Below are positions 1 through 5,992 of a stretch of 5,992 nt of DNA, in pieces. Location of the stretch: NCBI GenBank assembly GCA_041571575.1, contig JBFFTZ010000171.1, forward strand, positions 1 through 5,992. The letters run 5' to 3'. A program made the translations under genes and the position numbers. The notes beneath the pieces are model-generated. The model was not told where the DNA came from. It saw only the letters and a program-made list of their open reading frames with translations, and did no database searches. The stretch is from CAKZML01 sp041571575. GTDB taxonomy: Bacteria > Pseudomonadota > Gammaproteobacteria > Steroidobacterales > BM003. How positions within the stretch are numbered: position 1 is the stretch's first letter; each line of letters opens with the position of its first letter.

Positions 1-477
1 GAGCTTTTCCAGGCTCTCATGGAATCCGTCATAGCCATCGGGGATGACGGCGCCACCACGGAAGCCTTCTTCAGTTACCTCGCTCCAGCGAATGTTTGGC
101 GACCAAAGCGACTCGAGTTTCGACCGGTCCACGCCCGGAATATAGAATACTTCGTCGTTAATTTGTCTCAGGGTCTCCTGGAAATCCTTGTCAAAAATAT
201 CTCCCTCCCTGGTCTCTACGACAATCCGCACCGTGTTCCCGAGACTTGACAGGTCATCACGGTTCTTCAGGAAGTTGGCGATATAGGGATGGGACGTCGG
301 CACCATCTTTTCAAAACTGGCATCAGGACGGATATGAGACGCCTGGTATCCGAGAAACAGCGTCACCAGGGCGCAGATAATGATCAAGACCACCCGATTG
401 CCAAAAATCAGGCGCTCTAAAACAGGCTCTGCATCTGAGACAGGGTGGGTCAGGTGATGTTTTGTTGCGCCTTTCAT
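1..477 (-). CDS. RND/MMPL-family exporter, N-terminal 159 residues (gene continues beyond the left edge)
   Basis: Inner-membrane RND-superfamily transporter of the MMPL-like branch, expected to use the proton gradient to move a hydrophobic substrate. Only the N-terminus is visible. It starts MKGATKHHLT, has one hydrophobic segment at about residues 24-44 (TM1), and then a periplasmic stretch from about 50 to 159. That stretch includes ASFEKMVPTSHPYIANF, SSLGNTVRIVVE, the GDIFDKDFQETLRQI helix and IPGVDRSKLESLW. I recognise this pattern from RND proteins that travel with DUF1302 and DUF1329 genes. The family is usually around 750-850 residues with about 12 membrane segments, so most of the protein lies outside. 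The start is ATG at 477-475, which shares ATGA with the stop codon of the upstream propeller gene and implies translational coupling. The reading frame is open to position 1. Family assignment is fairly sure; the substrate is unknown. Confidence 0.88.
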   Translation of the reverse strand, partial: MKGATKHHLTHPVSDAEPVLERLIFGNRVVLIIICALVTLFLGYQASHIRPDASFEKMVPTSHPYIANFLKNRDDLSSLGNTVRIVVETREGDIFDKDFQETLRQINDEVFYIPGVDRSKLESLWSPNIRWSEVTEEGFRGGAVIPDGYDGFHESLEKL

Positions 478-1661
478 TGTTCTTCTACCTCAGCTGAACC
501 ATCAGGAGTGGCCCGGTGGATACCACCCTCGCCGACCAAAACCAGGTTTTCATCAGGATTAGCAATCACCGCACTGTACGAGCTTCGATCTTCCCTGATA
601 ACAACGCTGAATGTCTCTCCAGCATCGTCACTGGTTAGCACCGCACCTGAACGACCAACCAGCACCAGTCTGCCGCCGGGCGAGATGACTCCGCCCATGA
701 GTGTATTCTGACTGGCTGCCGACCTTCTTTCCCAGGTTTCTCCCTTGTCGTCAGAGACAAAGATGTTTCCCCTGAGACCGAATGACAGCACGCGATCTGT
801 TGAGCCATTGGCCATGGCAATAATGCCAAACAGTGAGCCCTCATAAGGAGACTCGAGACGAATCCAGCTAGCACCCGCGTCATCGGACCTAAACAGCATC
901 CCCGCCTCACCAGACACGTACAGAGTATTCCCATCCGCCGACGCTATGCTGTAGTAATGATATTTGTCCAGGTTCTCCAGATCCGATGAACGAATTTTCC
1001 AGTTCTCGCCACCATCATCGGTGCTGAAGATCAATCCGTAAGCGCCAATCGCAAAGCCCGATTTTTCGTCAGCAAACCATACGTCCAGCAGGGGATTGGC
1101 CGTGCCGCCGGCCTCCACGGCGAGCATCGCATCATCCAGCGCGTATTCAGCCTCTTCGAGTTCGAACTCCAGGTCCTCGACTTCGGACTCATCTGCGGTC
1201 TCGAGCTGCTCTTGCTTCCTCTCTATTACGGCTTCTGCATAGGCGACTTCCTGCTCAGCGACCTGCAAGCCGGTAAACTGGACAGACCAGCTTGTTCCGC
1301 CGTCTGAACTATGAAGAATAGTTCCTTCATGTCCGACTGCCCAACCCATCTCAGGGCTGGGGAAATTCACTGCAGTCAAGGTAACCGATACTGGCACATC
1401 GGCCTGGGCCCAGCTGCGGCCATCATCGTCTGAATGGATGATGAAGCCTCGCTCACCTACCGCAACCAGCCGCCCGTTGGCCCTGGCGATATCCAGTAGC
1501 AAAGCACGGTCAACCCATTGGGTTTTTACGGCCGGGAGATACCTGAAGTCTGTTCGGCCCTGCTGGTCTGACTGCCCTGACACTGTTCCTGCAACGAGCA
1601 GTGACGCAACAGTCACGAGTCCACACGCCATTCTATTGATGGCCTTACTATTCAGTTGCAT
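474..1661 (-). CDS. Secreted YCF48/BNR-repeat beta-propeller protein with an acidic helical insert
   Basis: A 395-residue exported protein related to the YCF48 (photosystem II assembly, HCF136-like) propeller family. Its role in non-photosynthetic bacteria is not established. Residues 1 to about 30 form a Sec signal peptide with probable cleavage near VSG/QS. Six Asp-box motifs of the S-x-D-x-G-x-[ST]-W type are visible: HSDDDGRSW (76-84), HSSDGGTSW (117-125), STDDGGENW (213-221), RSDDAGASW (258-266), VSDDKGETW (302-310) and the variant TSDDAGETF (343-351). The spacing is about 40 residues except between the second and third. There, about 55 residues (132-187) form a Glu/Ala/Leu-rich predicted coiled coil, followed by ANPLLDVWF. 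I chose ATG 1661, not the upstream in-frame GTG at 1673, because GAGGG lies 5 nt before the ATG and the signal peptide then starts normally. The gene follows a terminator-like hairpin and overlaps the RND gene by 4 bp. A scaffold or adaptor for the RND pump is an inference. Confidence 0.88.
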   Translation of the reverse strand: MQLNSKAINRMACGLVTVASLLVAGTVSGQSDQQGRTDFRYLPAVKTQWVDRALLLDIARANGRLVAVGERGFIIHSDDDGRSWAQADVPVSVTLTAVNFPSPEMGWAVGHEGTILHSSDGGTSWSVQFTGLQVAEQEVAYAEAVIERKQEQLETADESEVEDLEFELEEAEYALDDAMLAVEAGGTANPLLDVWFADEKSGFAIGAYGLIFSTDDGGENWKIRSSDLENLDKYHYYSIASADGNTLYVSGEAGMLFRSDDAGASWIRLESPYEGSLFGIIAMANGSTDRVLSFGLRGNIFVSDDKGETWERRSAASQNTLMGGVISPGGRLVLVGRSGAVLTSDDAGETFSVVIREDRSSYSAVIANPDENLVLVGEGGIHRATPDGSAEVEEQ

Positions 1662-1696
1662 TTGATCCCTCACACCCGGGCCAAGTTCGTCAGCCC

Positions 1697-1734
1697 AAAA
1701 ATAAGCGGCCCGCCGTAAAGTACGACGAGCCGCT
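1697..1734 (-). terminator. Intrinsic terminator-like hairpin between the DUF1329 and propeller genes
   Basis: In the minus-strand transcript, AGCGGCTCGTCGTA pairs with TACGGCGGGCCGCT to give a 14-bp stem (12 Watson-Crick and two G-U pairs) with a 3-nt loop. It is followed directly by TATTTTT. Plus-strand arms are 1704-1717 and 1721-1734. The U-tract makes it a good leftward rho-independent terminator; the rightward flank (ATCTTATT) is poorer. It begins about 42 nt after the DUF1329 stop. Only about 35 nt separate the U-tract from the next start codon, and I see no convincing promoter there. Transcription of the propeller and RND genes would therefore depend on partial read-through or an upstream internal promoter. 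Confidence 0.75.
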
Positions 1735-1776
1735 ATCTTATTACAAATGCGTCAAGCTAAACCCTGACGATTTATA

Positions 1777-3138
1777 TTATCGTTTTCCGGCCCTGCGCAA
1801 CGCTGCGGGGGTGTATTCCTTGGATGATGCCGGATAACCCCACACATAGGTGTACTCAGGAATTTCGTTTTCCAAACCGATCGTAAGATAACGACCCGAA
1901 ATCAAGTCGTAACTGGTTTCAGTTGCATACCACGGTACGCTCACCTGGTAATGCATAAGGTTATGGGCTTCTTTCACGCGCCACATTTCGCCACGCCCGT
2001 CATACAGGTCAGCAATGGAAATCTGCCAGGTATCCTCGTCGACATAGAAAGTACGTTTGGCATACACGTGGCGGGCGCCGTCTTTAAGAGTCCCCTCAAC
2101 AACCCATACCCTGTGCAATTCATAGCGCAGGTAATCAGGATTCATATGACCGGCTTGCAACAAATCCTTGTACTTGAGGGACTTGTCCAGCATGCCGTAA
2201 GAGTTGTAGCCAATGTACATCTCTTTCTTGCCAAGAAGCTTCCAGTCGTAACGATCTGGTGCGCCGTTATACAGATCAAGATCATCTGCAGTACGCAGGC
2301 CATCTGACGCGGTACCGGGACCGTCGTAGGCTACATCAGGAGCTCTGCGAACACGACGCTGACCGGCATTGTATACCCAGGCTGCACGAGGCTCTTTAAC
2401 CTGATCAATGTTCTCATGCACGAGCAAGACACCGCCTTCAAGACGCGCCGGAGCTACGATGGCCTGCTTGTAGAAGAACAGGCGATTCGGATCAACCTTG
2501 TCCTGCATGTAGTTCGCCCAGGTAATCTGGTCATCAAACACGACAGGGCTGAAATTGCCATTAGCCTGAACCGGAATCTGGGTATAGCTGCGCTTCACGC
2601 TGCCACCACGGTAACGAAGAATGTGATTCCATATCACTTCGATGCCACTGGCAGGAATCGGGAATGGCGTATCTGACACCAGTTCCTTCAAGCCATTGCC
2701 ACCCGCGGCCAATTCGGCCTTGGTCGCACCAGATTTTACCTGGTCATACACAGACTGGGGATACCCGGATGTACGGCGTGTTTCATACACGTTCATCTTG
2801 AAAGTACTGGGGTAACGTTTCAGAAGTGCGATTTGACCTGCGGAAAGATTATCAGCGTATTGCTCGTAGTTCGCCGCGGTGATCGAGAACTTCACCTGGT
2901 CACTGGCAAAGGGATCAAGCAAAGGCCCGCCCTCGACGTACCCGGCAGGCACCGATTTAATCGGGCTCCACTCGGGAATCGTACCGGCAGCGTTGCCAGC
3001 TCGTTCTGCACCCATCGGCGTCAGCTCGGGACCACCCAGTCGGTCAGCCTGTTCCTGGGAAATCGCAGCAGAGACGCCGACAGATACCATGTAAGTCGCG
3101 GCCGCGACAGCCAGCATACTTTTCTTCAATAAAGTCAT
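1777..3138 (-). CDS. DUF1329 family periplasmic protein
   Basis: A 453-residue DUF1329 protein (Pfam PF07044), a family typically about 450 residues long, so it appears complete. Residues 1 to about 24 form a Sec signal peptide (MTLLKKSMLAVAAATYMVSV, cleavage near VSA/AIS). There is no lipobox cysteine, so it should be soluble in the periplasm or peripheral to a membrane. Family hallmarks visible are GGPELTPMGAERAGN (35-49), EPRAAWVYNAGQRRVRRAP (249-267), the DGLRTADDLDLYNGAPDRYDW stretch (279-299), HRVWVVEGTL (342-351) and AKRTFYVDEDTWQI (360-373). From recollection, DUF1329 is thought to resemble the lipid-binding LolA/LolB fold, which would suit a periplasmic lipid carrier; this is inference. 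ATG 3138 is chosen because GAGGA precedes it by 7 nt and starts a clean signal peptide. The open frame extends to 3357, but that would overlap the upstream gene with non-family sequence. The gene lies 31 bp after the DUF1302 gene and is evidently co-transcribed with it. Confidence 0.92.
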   Translation of the reverse strand: MTLLKKSMLAVAAATYMVSVGVSAAISQEQADRLGGPELTPMGAERAGNAAGTIPEWSPIKSVPAGYVEGGPLLDPFASDQVKFSITAANYEQYADNLSAGQIALLKRYPSTFKMNVYETRRTSGYPQSVYDQVKSGATKAELAAGGNGLKELVSDTPFPIPASGIEVIWNHILRYRGGSVKRSYTQIPVQANGNFSPVVFDDQITWANYMQDKVDPNRLFFYKQAIVAPARLEGGVLLVHENIDQVKEPRAAWVYNAGQRRVRRAPDVAYDGPGTASDGLRTADDLDLYNGAPDRYDWKLLGKKEMYIGYNSYGMLDKSLKYKDLLQAGHMNPDYLRYELHRVWVVEGTLKDGARHVYAKRTFYVDEDTWQISIADLYDGRGEMWRVKEAHNLMHYQVSVPWYATETSYDLISGRYLTIGLENEIPEYTYVWGYPASSKEYTPAALRRAGKR

Positions 3139-3169
3139 TTTTGTATCCTCTAAAATCAGTAGGCTTGGC

Positions 3170-5047
3170 TCAGAAGCTAACGCCGAAGCTAAAGCCGGCG
3201 AAATCCCTGTCAGCACGGGTGTTGTAGTCGCCACCGGAGAAGTCCGTATAGAAGATTTCAGCCGTATAGCGCTGCAGGTAATTGGCCTTGAGTGACAATC
3301 CCAGGCTCTTGCTACCTTCGTTGAAGACACCCGCCGGGTGCCAGCCACTGACGTCATGAGAGAAACTGATGGTCGGCACCAGGTTCACACCTTTAAACAC
3401 ATCGTCATACTGGAACACCAGGCGTGCCCGGTAACCCCAGGACGAATCGGTGACGAACCCCTCGTCGGTGCAGTTATTCGGGTTGGGGTTCACTACGAGA
3501 CCCAGGGTCGAATTTCCCTCTTCGCAGCTAATTGTGAAGCCTGAATAGACGAAGGGATCAAATGAACCCATACCAAAAGTGGGTGAGCGCCCATAACGGC
3601 GGTTTTCGGTTGCGAACGCTCCTTCGATGCCGCTAGTAGGCGGCAAACCGTCCACACCGGCCCAGCCCACTTCACCCACCAGGGCGATCTGTTGGGTGCC
3701 GAGCAGACGGTAGAAGGTCTTGATCACGGTCAACTGGGCCTGGGTGCTATCGAACTCGTCATAGCCATTGAATGTCCCACCCTGAGGCAAGCCAACCACA
3801 ACTGCGGTGATCGGACTCCAGGGCGCCCGTCCCAACGCCGCCTGCAACAACTCGGTGGAATTGACCTGCACCGGCATGTCCGGGTGGAAGCTCACCTCAC
3901 CCGAAACGGCCCAACCGCCCAGGTTGGTGGCCACGCTCAGACCGTAAAGCTTCTGATCTTCCGGGAACTGAGCATAGAAGGTCGGATTGCCACCGTAGGG
4001 GTCGCCAGGTATGAACGGTGCATCTACCCCACTTAAGGCCAGGTTCTGAGAGGTACGCCCGGTGTACATCGGAATCTTCCCGTGGGTATTCATGTAGTAC
4101 AAACCGAATTCGGTACCACCGAGATTCTCGGCGAAATAGCGCAAGGCTATACCGTACTGACCGCCATCATCGGGTTCCACGTCAGCGTCCCGGGTAATGT
4201 AGACACCATTGGCCATGGCGTAGGCGTCAGACACAAGACTGGATACTGTGAGTATGTTACAGCCGTCGGCCGCGAAATCCGCATCAGCGTAATAGCTGCC
4301 ACAGGCATCAATAATGTATTTTTCCCATTCATACTGGTAGAAAGCCTCGACGCTGATCGCGTCGCTAAGGCCCAAAGAACCATAGAGCATACCCACCGGG
4401 AGCAGGCCTTCTTTAATTTCCACACCGGGTCTGCGGAATGCGGACACGTCCACCGGGTTGATCGCGTTCAGACTGCCCTGGATGAAAGTGCTCTCACCCC
4501 AACTGACCACCTGGCGACCCAGGCGCAAATCCAGAGGCATATTGCCTAATTCGAAATTGCCGTAGACGAAAGCATCAAGAAGCCTGAAGCCCTTGTTCTT
4601 CGCGAACTCATTATAAGAATTGTCCTCGAGCGACTCATTGGGCACGTAAAAATTATTCGAGGTGCCGTGAGCACGATCGCCATTTTCCAACTCTGAGTCG
4701 TACCAGTACTTGAAGCGGACCACGCCACCAATGTTGCCTTTGCTTAGCTCGAGATCATGCACACCCTTGAGAATCATCGAGTACATATCGCCCTTGGCAA
4801 AGTTCAAATTACCGTCGTCAGTATTACTGACAGATGCCGTTCCGCCTGGCGCATTGGAACCTGCATATAAGTTGGACTGCGGATCTTCCAGGCGCCAGGA
4901 TGCGCCAATAGAAATATCCGATGTGAAACTGCCGTCAAAGCCAGCTATTTCAAAATTTACCGCCTGTGCCTGCGAACTCACTCCGAGGAGCATCGCCGGC
5001 GCCAGGGCAAATCCTAATTTACTGGCCCACGATTTATTGTTTTTCAT
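3170..5047 (-). CDS. DUF1302 family outer-membrane beta-barrel protein
   Basis: A 625-residue DUF1302 protein (Pfam PF06980), within the family's usual length range. Residues 1-29 form a Sec signal peptide ending in the canonical AQA site, so the mature protein starts VNFEIAGFDGSF. The family core is plain: GASWR (48-52), the LRLGRQVVSWGESTFIQG stretch (174-191), INPVDVSAFRRPG (196-208) and the following IKEGLLPVGM. Alternating strands and aromatic girdles run to the C-terminus, which ends FAGFSFGVSF. A terminal phenylalanine is the usual BAM recognition signal of outer-membrane barrels. Four cysteines form two close pairs (249/263 and 508/526) in predicted loops. I chose ATG 5047, preceded by AAGGG at 8 nt, over the in-frame GTG at 5056, which lies inside the ribosome-binding region. 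First gene of the leftward cluster; probably the outer-membrane channel or receptor for the substrate handled by the downstream DUF1329 and RND proteins (inference). Confidence 0.93.
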   Translation of the reverse strand: MKNNKSWASKLGFALAPAMLLGVSSQAQAVNFEIAGFDGSFTSDISIGASWRLEDPQSNLYAGSNAPGGTASVSNTDDGNLNFAKGDMYSMILKGVHDLELSKGNIGGVVRFKYWYDSELENGDRAHGTSNNFYVPNESLEDNSYNEFAKNKGFRLLDAFVYGNFELGNMPLDLRLGRQVVSWGESTFIQGSLNAINPVDVSAFRRPGVEIKEGLLPVGMLYGSLGLSDAISVEAFYQYEWEKYIIDACGSYYADADFAADGCNILTVSSLVSDAYAMANGVYITRDADVEPDDGGQYGIALRYFAENLGGTEFGLYYMNTHGKIPMYTGRTSQNLALSGVDAPFIPGDPYGGNPTFYAQFPEDQKLYGLSVATNLGGWAVSGEVSFHPDMPVQVNSTELLQAALGRAPWSPITAVVVGLPQGGTFNGYDEFDSTQAQLTVIKTFYRLLGTQQIALVGEVGWAGVDGLPPTSGIEGAFATENRRYGRSPTFGMGSFDPFVYSGFTISCEEGNSTLGLVVNPNPNNCTDEGFVTDSSWGYRARLVFQYDDVFKGVNLVPTISFSHDVSGWHPAGVFNEGSKSLGLSLKANYLQRYTAEIFYTDFSGGDYNTRADRDFAGFSFGVSF

Positions 5048-5145
5048 ACGTAACACCCTTAATTCCCCAGTCTTGTTGTAGCTAATTCTGAGCTAGCGCG
5101 GGTCCAGCTTGGCAACCAACGCAACGCACCCCCCGCACCTGTAAA

Positions 5146-5167
5146 ATGTCTCTGCATACAGAGACAT
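5146..5167. promoter_or_regulatory. Perfect 22-bp palindrome, candidate operator
   Basis: ATGTCTCTG and CAGAGACAT are exact reverse complements of 9 bp each, separated by CATA. The site lies about 100 bp upstream of the DUF1302 start codon and has no T-tract, so it does not look like a terminator. Size and symmetry suit a dimeric repressor such as a TetR- or GntR-type protein, but I do not recognise the motif as belonging to a known regulator. It overlaps the -10 box and expected start point of the candidate leftward promoter, a position where binding would repress. Confidence 0.5.
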
Positions 5168-5193
5168 ATCCGGTGGCCTCATAGCGATTTCAA
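5165..5193 (-). promoter_or_regulatory. Weak sigma70-like promoter candidate for the DUF1302 operon
   Basis: On the minus strand TTGAAA (5188-5193, five of six matches to the -35 consensus) is followed after exactly 17 nt by GATATG (5165-5170, only three of six for -10). Transcription would start near 5158, inside the palindrome, leaving a leader of about 110 nt before the DUF1302 ATG. The poor -10 makes this tentative; it could need an activator or be wrong. Confidence 0.28.
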
Positions 5194-5316
5194 TCCTATC
5201 ACTGTTAACGACGGTTAGCACAACCTCAACGTAACATTAGAATGAAACCAGAATTCACGGTAAAAAACCAGATAAAGACTTTGATGCACTTGCACATTTA
5301 TAGGCGCAGTCCCGTA

Positions 5317-5347
5317 TTGCCAACCCCATGACCGGGGTTCATATATA
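5317..5347 (+). promoter_or_regulatory. Candidate MerR-type promoter/operator for the P-type ATPase gene
   Basis: TTGCCA (5317-5322) is a reasonable -35 and TATATA (5342-5347) a reasonable -10, but the spacer is 19 bp, longer than the usual 17. The spacer region carries an inverted repeat, AACCCC-ATGACC-GGGGTT (5322-5339), almost centred between the two boxes. MerR-family activators are known for stretched 19-20 bp spacers with the operator dyad between -35 and -10, and they often control metal-transporting P-type ATPases. Transcription would start near 5354, giving a leader of about 24 nt to the ATG at 5378. The arms are only 6 bp, so chance remains possible. Confidence 0.38.
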
Positions 5348-5377
5348 AGGTTCACGGTGTGGGAACTGATAGTACCC

Positions 5378-5992
5378 ATGACGAACACCACCTCAACGCC
5401 ATGGGCCATCGAGACCGAATCGGTTTTGAATGAGCTCAACGTGGATTCTGCCAGGGGACTGGATCACCCCGAGGCCGGCAGACGCTTACGCATACACGGC
5501 AAGAATGAATTTGCGGAAGCCACCCGGCGGGGGCTTTGGCGAATTCTCCTGGACCAGTTTTCAAGCGTCATCACCGCCCTGCTCTGTGTCGCCGCGGTGG
5601 TAGCCTTGGCGTTCGGCGACACCGCCGAGGCGGTGGCAATCGGGGTAGTAGTCATCGTTAACTCCTCCATCGGTTTTGCCATTGAGCTACATGCCGTGCG
5701 CTCCATGCAGGCCCTGAGAGAGCTGGGGCAGGTCCCGGCGACAGTCAGGCGAGACGGACAGCTCCGACGAATCGACGCGCGGGACCTGGTGCCCGGCGAC
5801 ATCCTGGTCCTGGAAGGAGGAGATATTGTCAGCGCAGACGCTCGTCTTATTGAAAGCTCCCGCCTGCAAGCGAATGAGTCCTTATTGACGGGTGAGTCTG
5901 AGCCGGTCGACAAGTCCCCGAAGGTGATCCCGGAATCATCCAACCTGGTTGAGCGTAGCAATATGCTATTCAAGGGCAGCGCCCTGACTCGC
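5378..5992 (+). CDS. P2-like cation-transporting P-type ATPase, N-terminal 205 residues (runs off the right edge)
   Basis: An ATP-driven inner-membrane cation pump. Visible in order are the cation-transporter N-terminal domain (about 8-60, with PWAIETESVLNEL, GLDHPEAGRRLRIHGKNEF), TM1 (about 60-79), TM2 (about 85-104) and the start of the actuator domain. The actuator has VRRDGQLRRIDARDLVPGDI (123-142), LEGGDIVSADARLIES and the dephosphorylation motif TGES at 171-174 within ESLLTGESEPVDK. No N-terminal CxxC heavy-metal domain is present, which favours the Ca2+/Na+/K+-type P2 branch over CopA/ZntA-type pumps. The phosphorylation site (DKTGT) and the ion-binding helices lie beyond the window, so the ion cannot be named. 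ATG 5378 lacks a good Shine-Dalgarno. An in-frame GTG at 5357 with AAGG six nt upstream would add seven residues, but it conflicts with the promoter candidate. Divergent from the exporter cluster, so probably a separate function. Confidence 0.9.
   Translation, partial: MTNTTSTPWAIETESVLNELNVDSARGLDHPEAGRRLRIHGKNEFAEATRRGLWRILLDQFSSVITALLCVAAVVALAFGDTAEAVAIGVVVIVNSSIGFAIELHAVRSMQALRELGQVPATVRRDGQLRRIDARDLVPGDILVLEGGDIVSADARLIESSRLQANESLLTGESEPVDKSPKVIPESSNLVERSNMLFKGSALTR

Larger units (their letters stand above)
5048..5377. other. Divergent intergenic region between the DUF1302 operon and the P-type ATPase gene
   Basis: About 330 bp with no supportable gene. The two short open frames crossing it on the minus strand have no family signal or ribosome-binding site. 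It holds the palindrome at 5146-5167, the promoter candidates annotated separately, and a short direct repeat, CGCACC CCC CGCACC (5125-5139). A second possible leftward promoter lies nearer the DUF1302 gene: a minus-strand TTGCCA at 5109-5114, then 19 nt, then CAGAAT at 5084-5089. It is weaker than I would annotate on its own. No regulator gene lies in the window, so whatever binds here is encoded elsewhere. Confidence 0.8.

Noticed and set aside
19..249. 76-codon plus-strand open frame at the left edge
   Set aside because: The opposite strand encodes the conserved RND N-terminus continuously from 477 to 1.
1662..1673. GTG start at 1673 for the propeller gene
   Set aside because: It would place the GAGGG ribosome-binding site inside the coding sequence; ATG 1661 has ideal spacing.
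1740..1765. Minus-strand TTGACG as a -35 box for a propeller/RND promoter
   Set aside because: No -10-like hexamer lies at 16-18 nt; the downstream sequence at that spacing is the GC-rich terminator stem.
3139..3357. 73-codon upstream extension of the DUF1329 reading frame
   Set aside because: It overlaps the end of the DUF1302 gene, shows no family similarity, and would bury a proper signal peptide and the ribosome-binding site before ATG 3138.
4082..4549. 155-codon plus-strand open frame inside the DUF1302 gene
   Set aside because: It has no recognisable domain and no ribosome-binding site, and it lies wholly opposite well-conserved DUF1302 sequence.
5125..5139. Direct repeat CGCACC-CCC-CGCACC
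   Set aside because: Only two short GC-rich copies; could be chance, and no known regulator motif is recognised.
5215..5439. 74-codon minus-strand open frame across the intergenic region and ATPase start
   Set aside because: It has no signal peptide, domain or Shine-Dalgarno, and it covers the regulatory elements and the first ATPase codons.
5464..5973. 169-codon open frame on the minus strand opposite the ATPase gene
   Set aside because: It is low-complexity, Ser/Arg/Thr-rich sequence antisense to a clear P-type ATPase coding region with the TGES motif; a shadow frame.

Overview
The window looks like chromosomal DNA of a Gram-negative bacterium, most likely a gammaproteobacterium (marine or hydrocarbon-associated lineages come to mind, but genus cannot be fixed from the sequence). 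The evidence is an outer-membrane beta-barrel of the DUF1302 family, three proteins with Sec-type signal peptides, an RND exporter and moderate GC. There is no sign of a mobile element, CRISPR array, tRNA or rRNA.

Layout. Positions 1-5047 are one leftward (minus-strand) gene cluster, read from right to left: a DUF1302 outer-membrane barrel (3170-5047), a periplasmic DUF1329 protein (1777-3138), a YCF48/BNR-repeat beta-propeller (474-1661), and the first 159 codons of an RND/MMPL-type exporter (477 down to 1, cut by the window edge). The first two genes are 31 bp apart. The last two overlap by 4 bp (ATGA). Between the two pairs, at 1697-1734, is a strong intrinsic-terminator-like hairpin, so the cluster looks like one operon with a built-in step-down in expression. 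A 330-bp divergent intergenic region (5048-5377) follows. It holds a perfect 9-bp-arm palindrome (5146-5167) that overlaps a weak candidate promoter for the leftward operon. It also holds a rightward promoter candidate whose 19-bp spacer contains an inverted repeat (5317-5347), an arrangement like that of MerR-family-controlled promoters. From 5378 to the right edge runs the N-terminal third or less of a P2-like cation-transporting P-type ATPase on the plus strand.

How the genes may work together. The leftward cluster has one part for each envelope layer: an inner-membrane RND pump, a periplasmic DUF1329 protein, a secreted beta-propeller and an outer-membrane barrel. The parsimonious inference is a trans-envelope machine that moves a hydrophobic molecule (lipid, fatty ester, sterol-like or similar). 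Substrate and direction are not shown by the sequence. The set is a recurrent, recognised gene neighbourhood, but its biochemistry is poorly defined, and it is the best candidate here for an under-described system. The ATPase is probably an independent transcription unit. Two genes are incomplete because the window ends inside them, not because they are broken.
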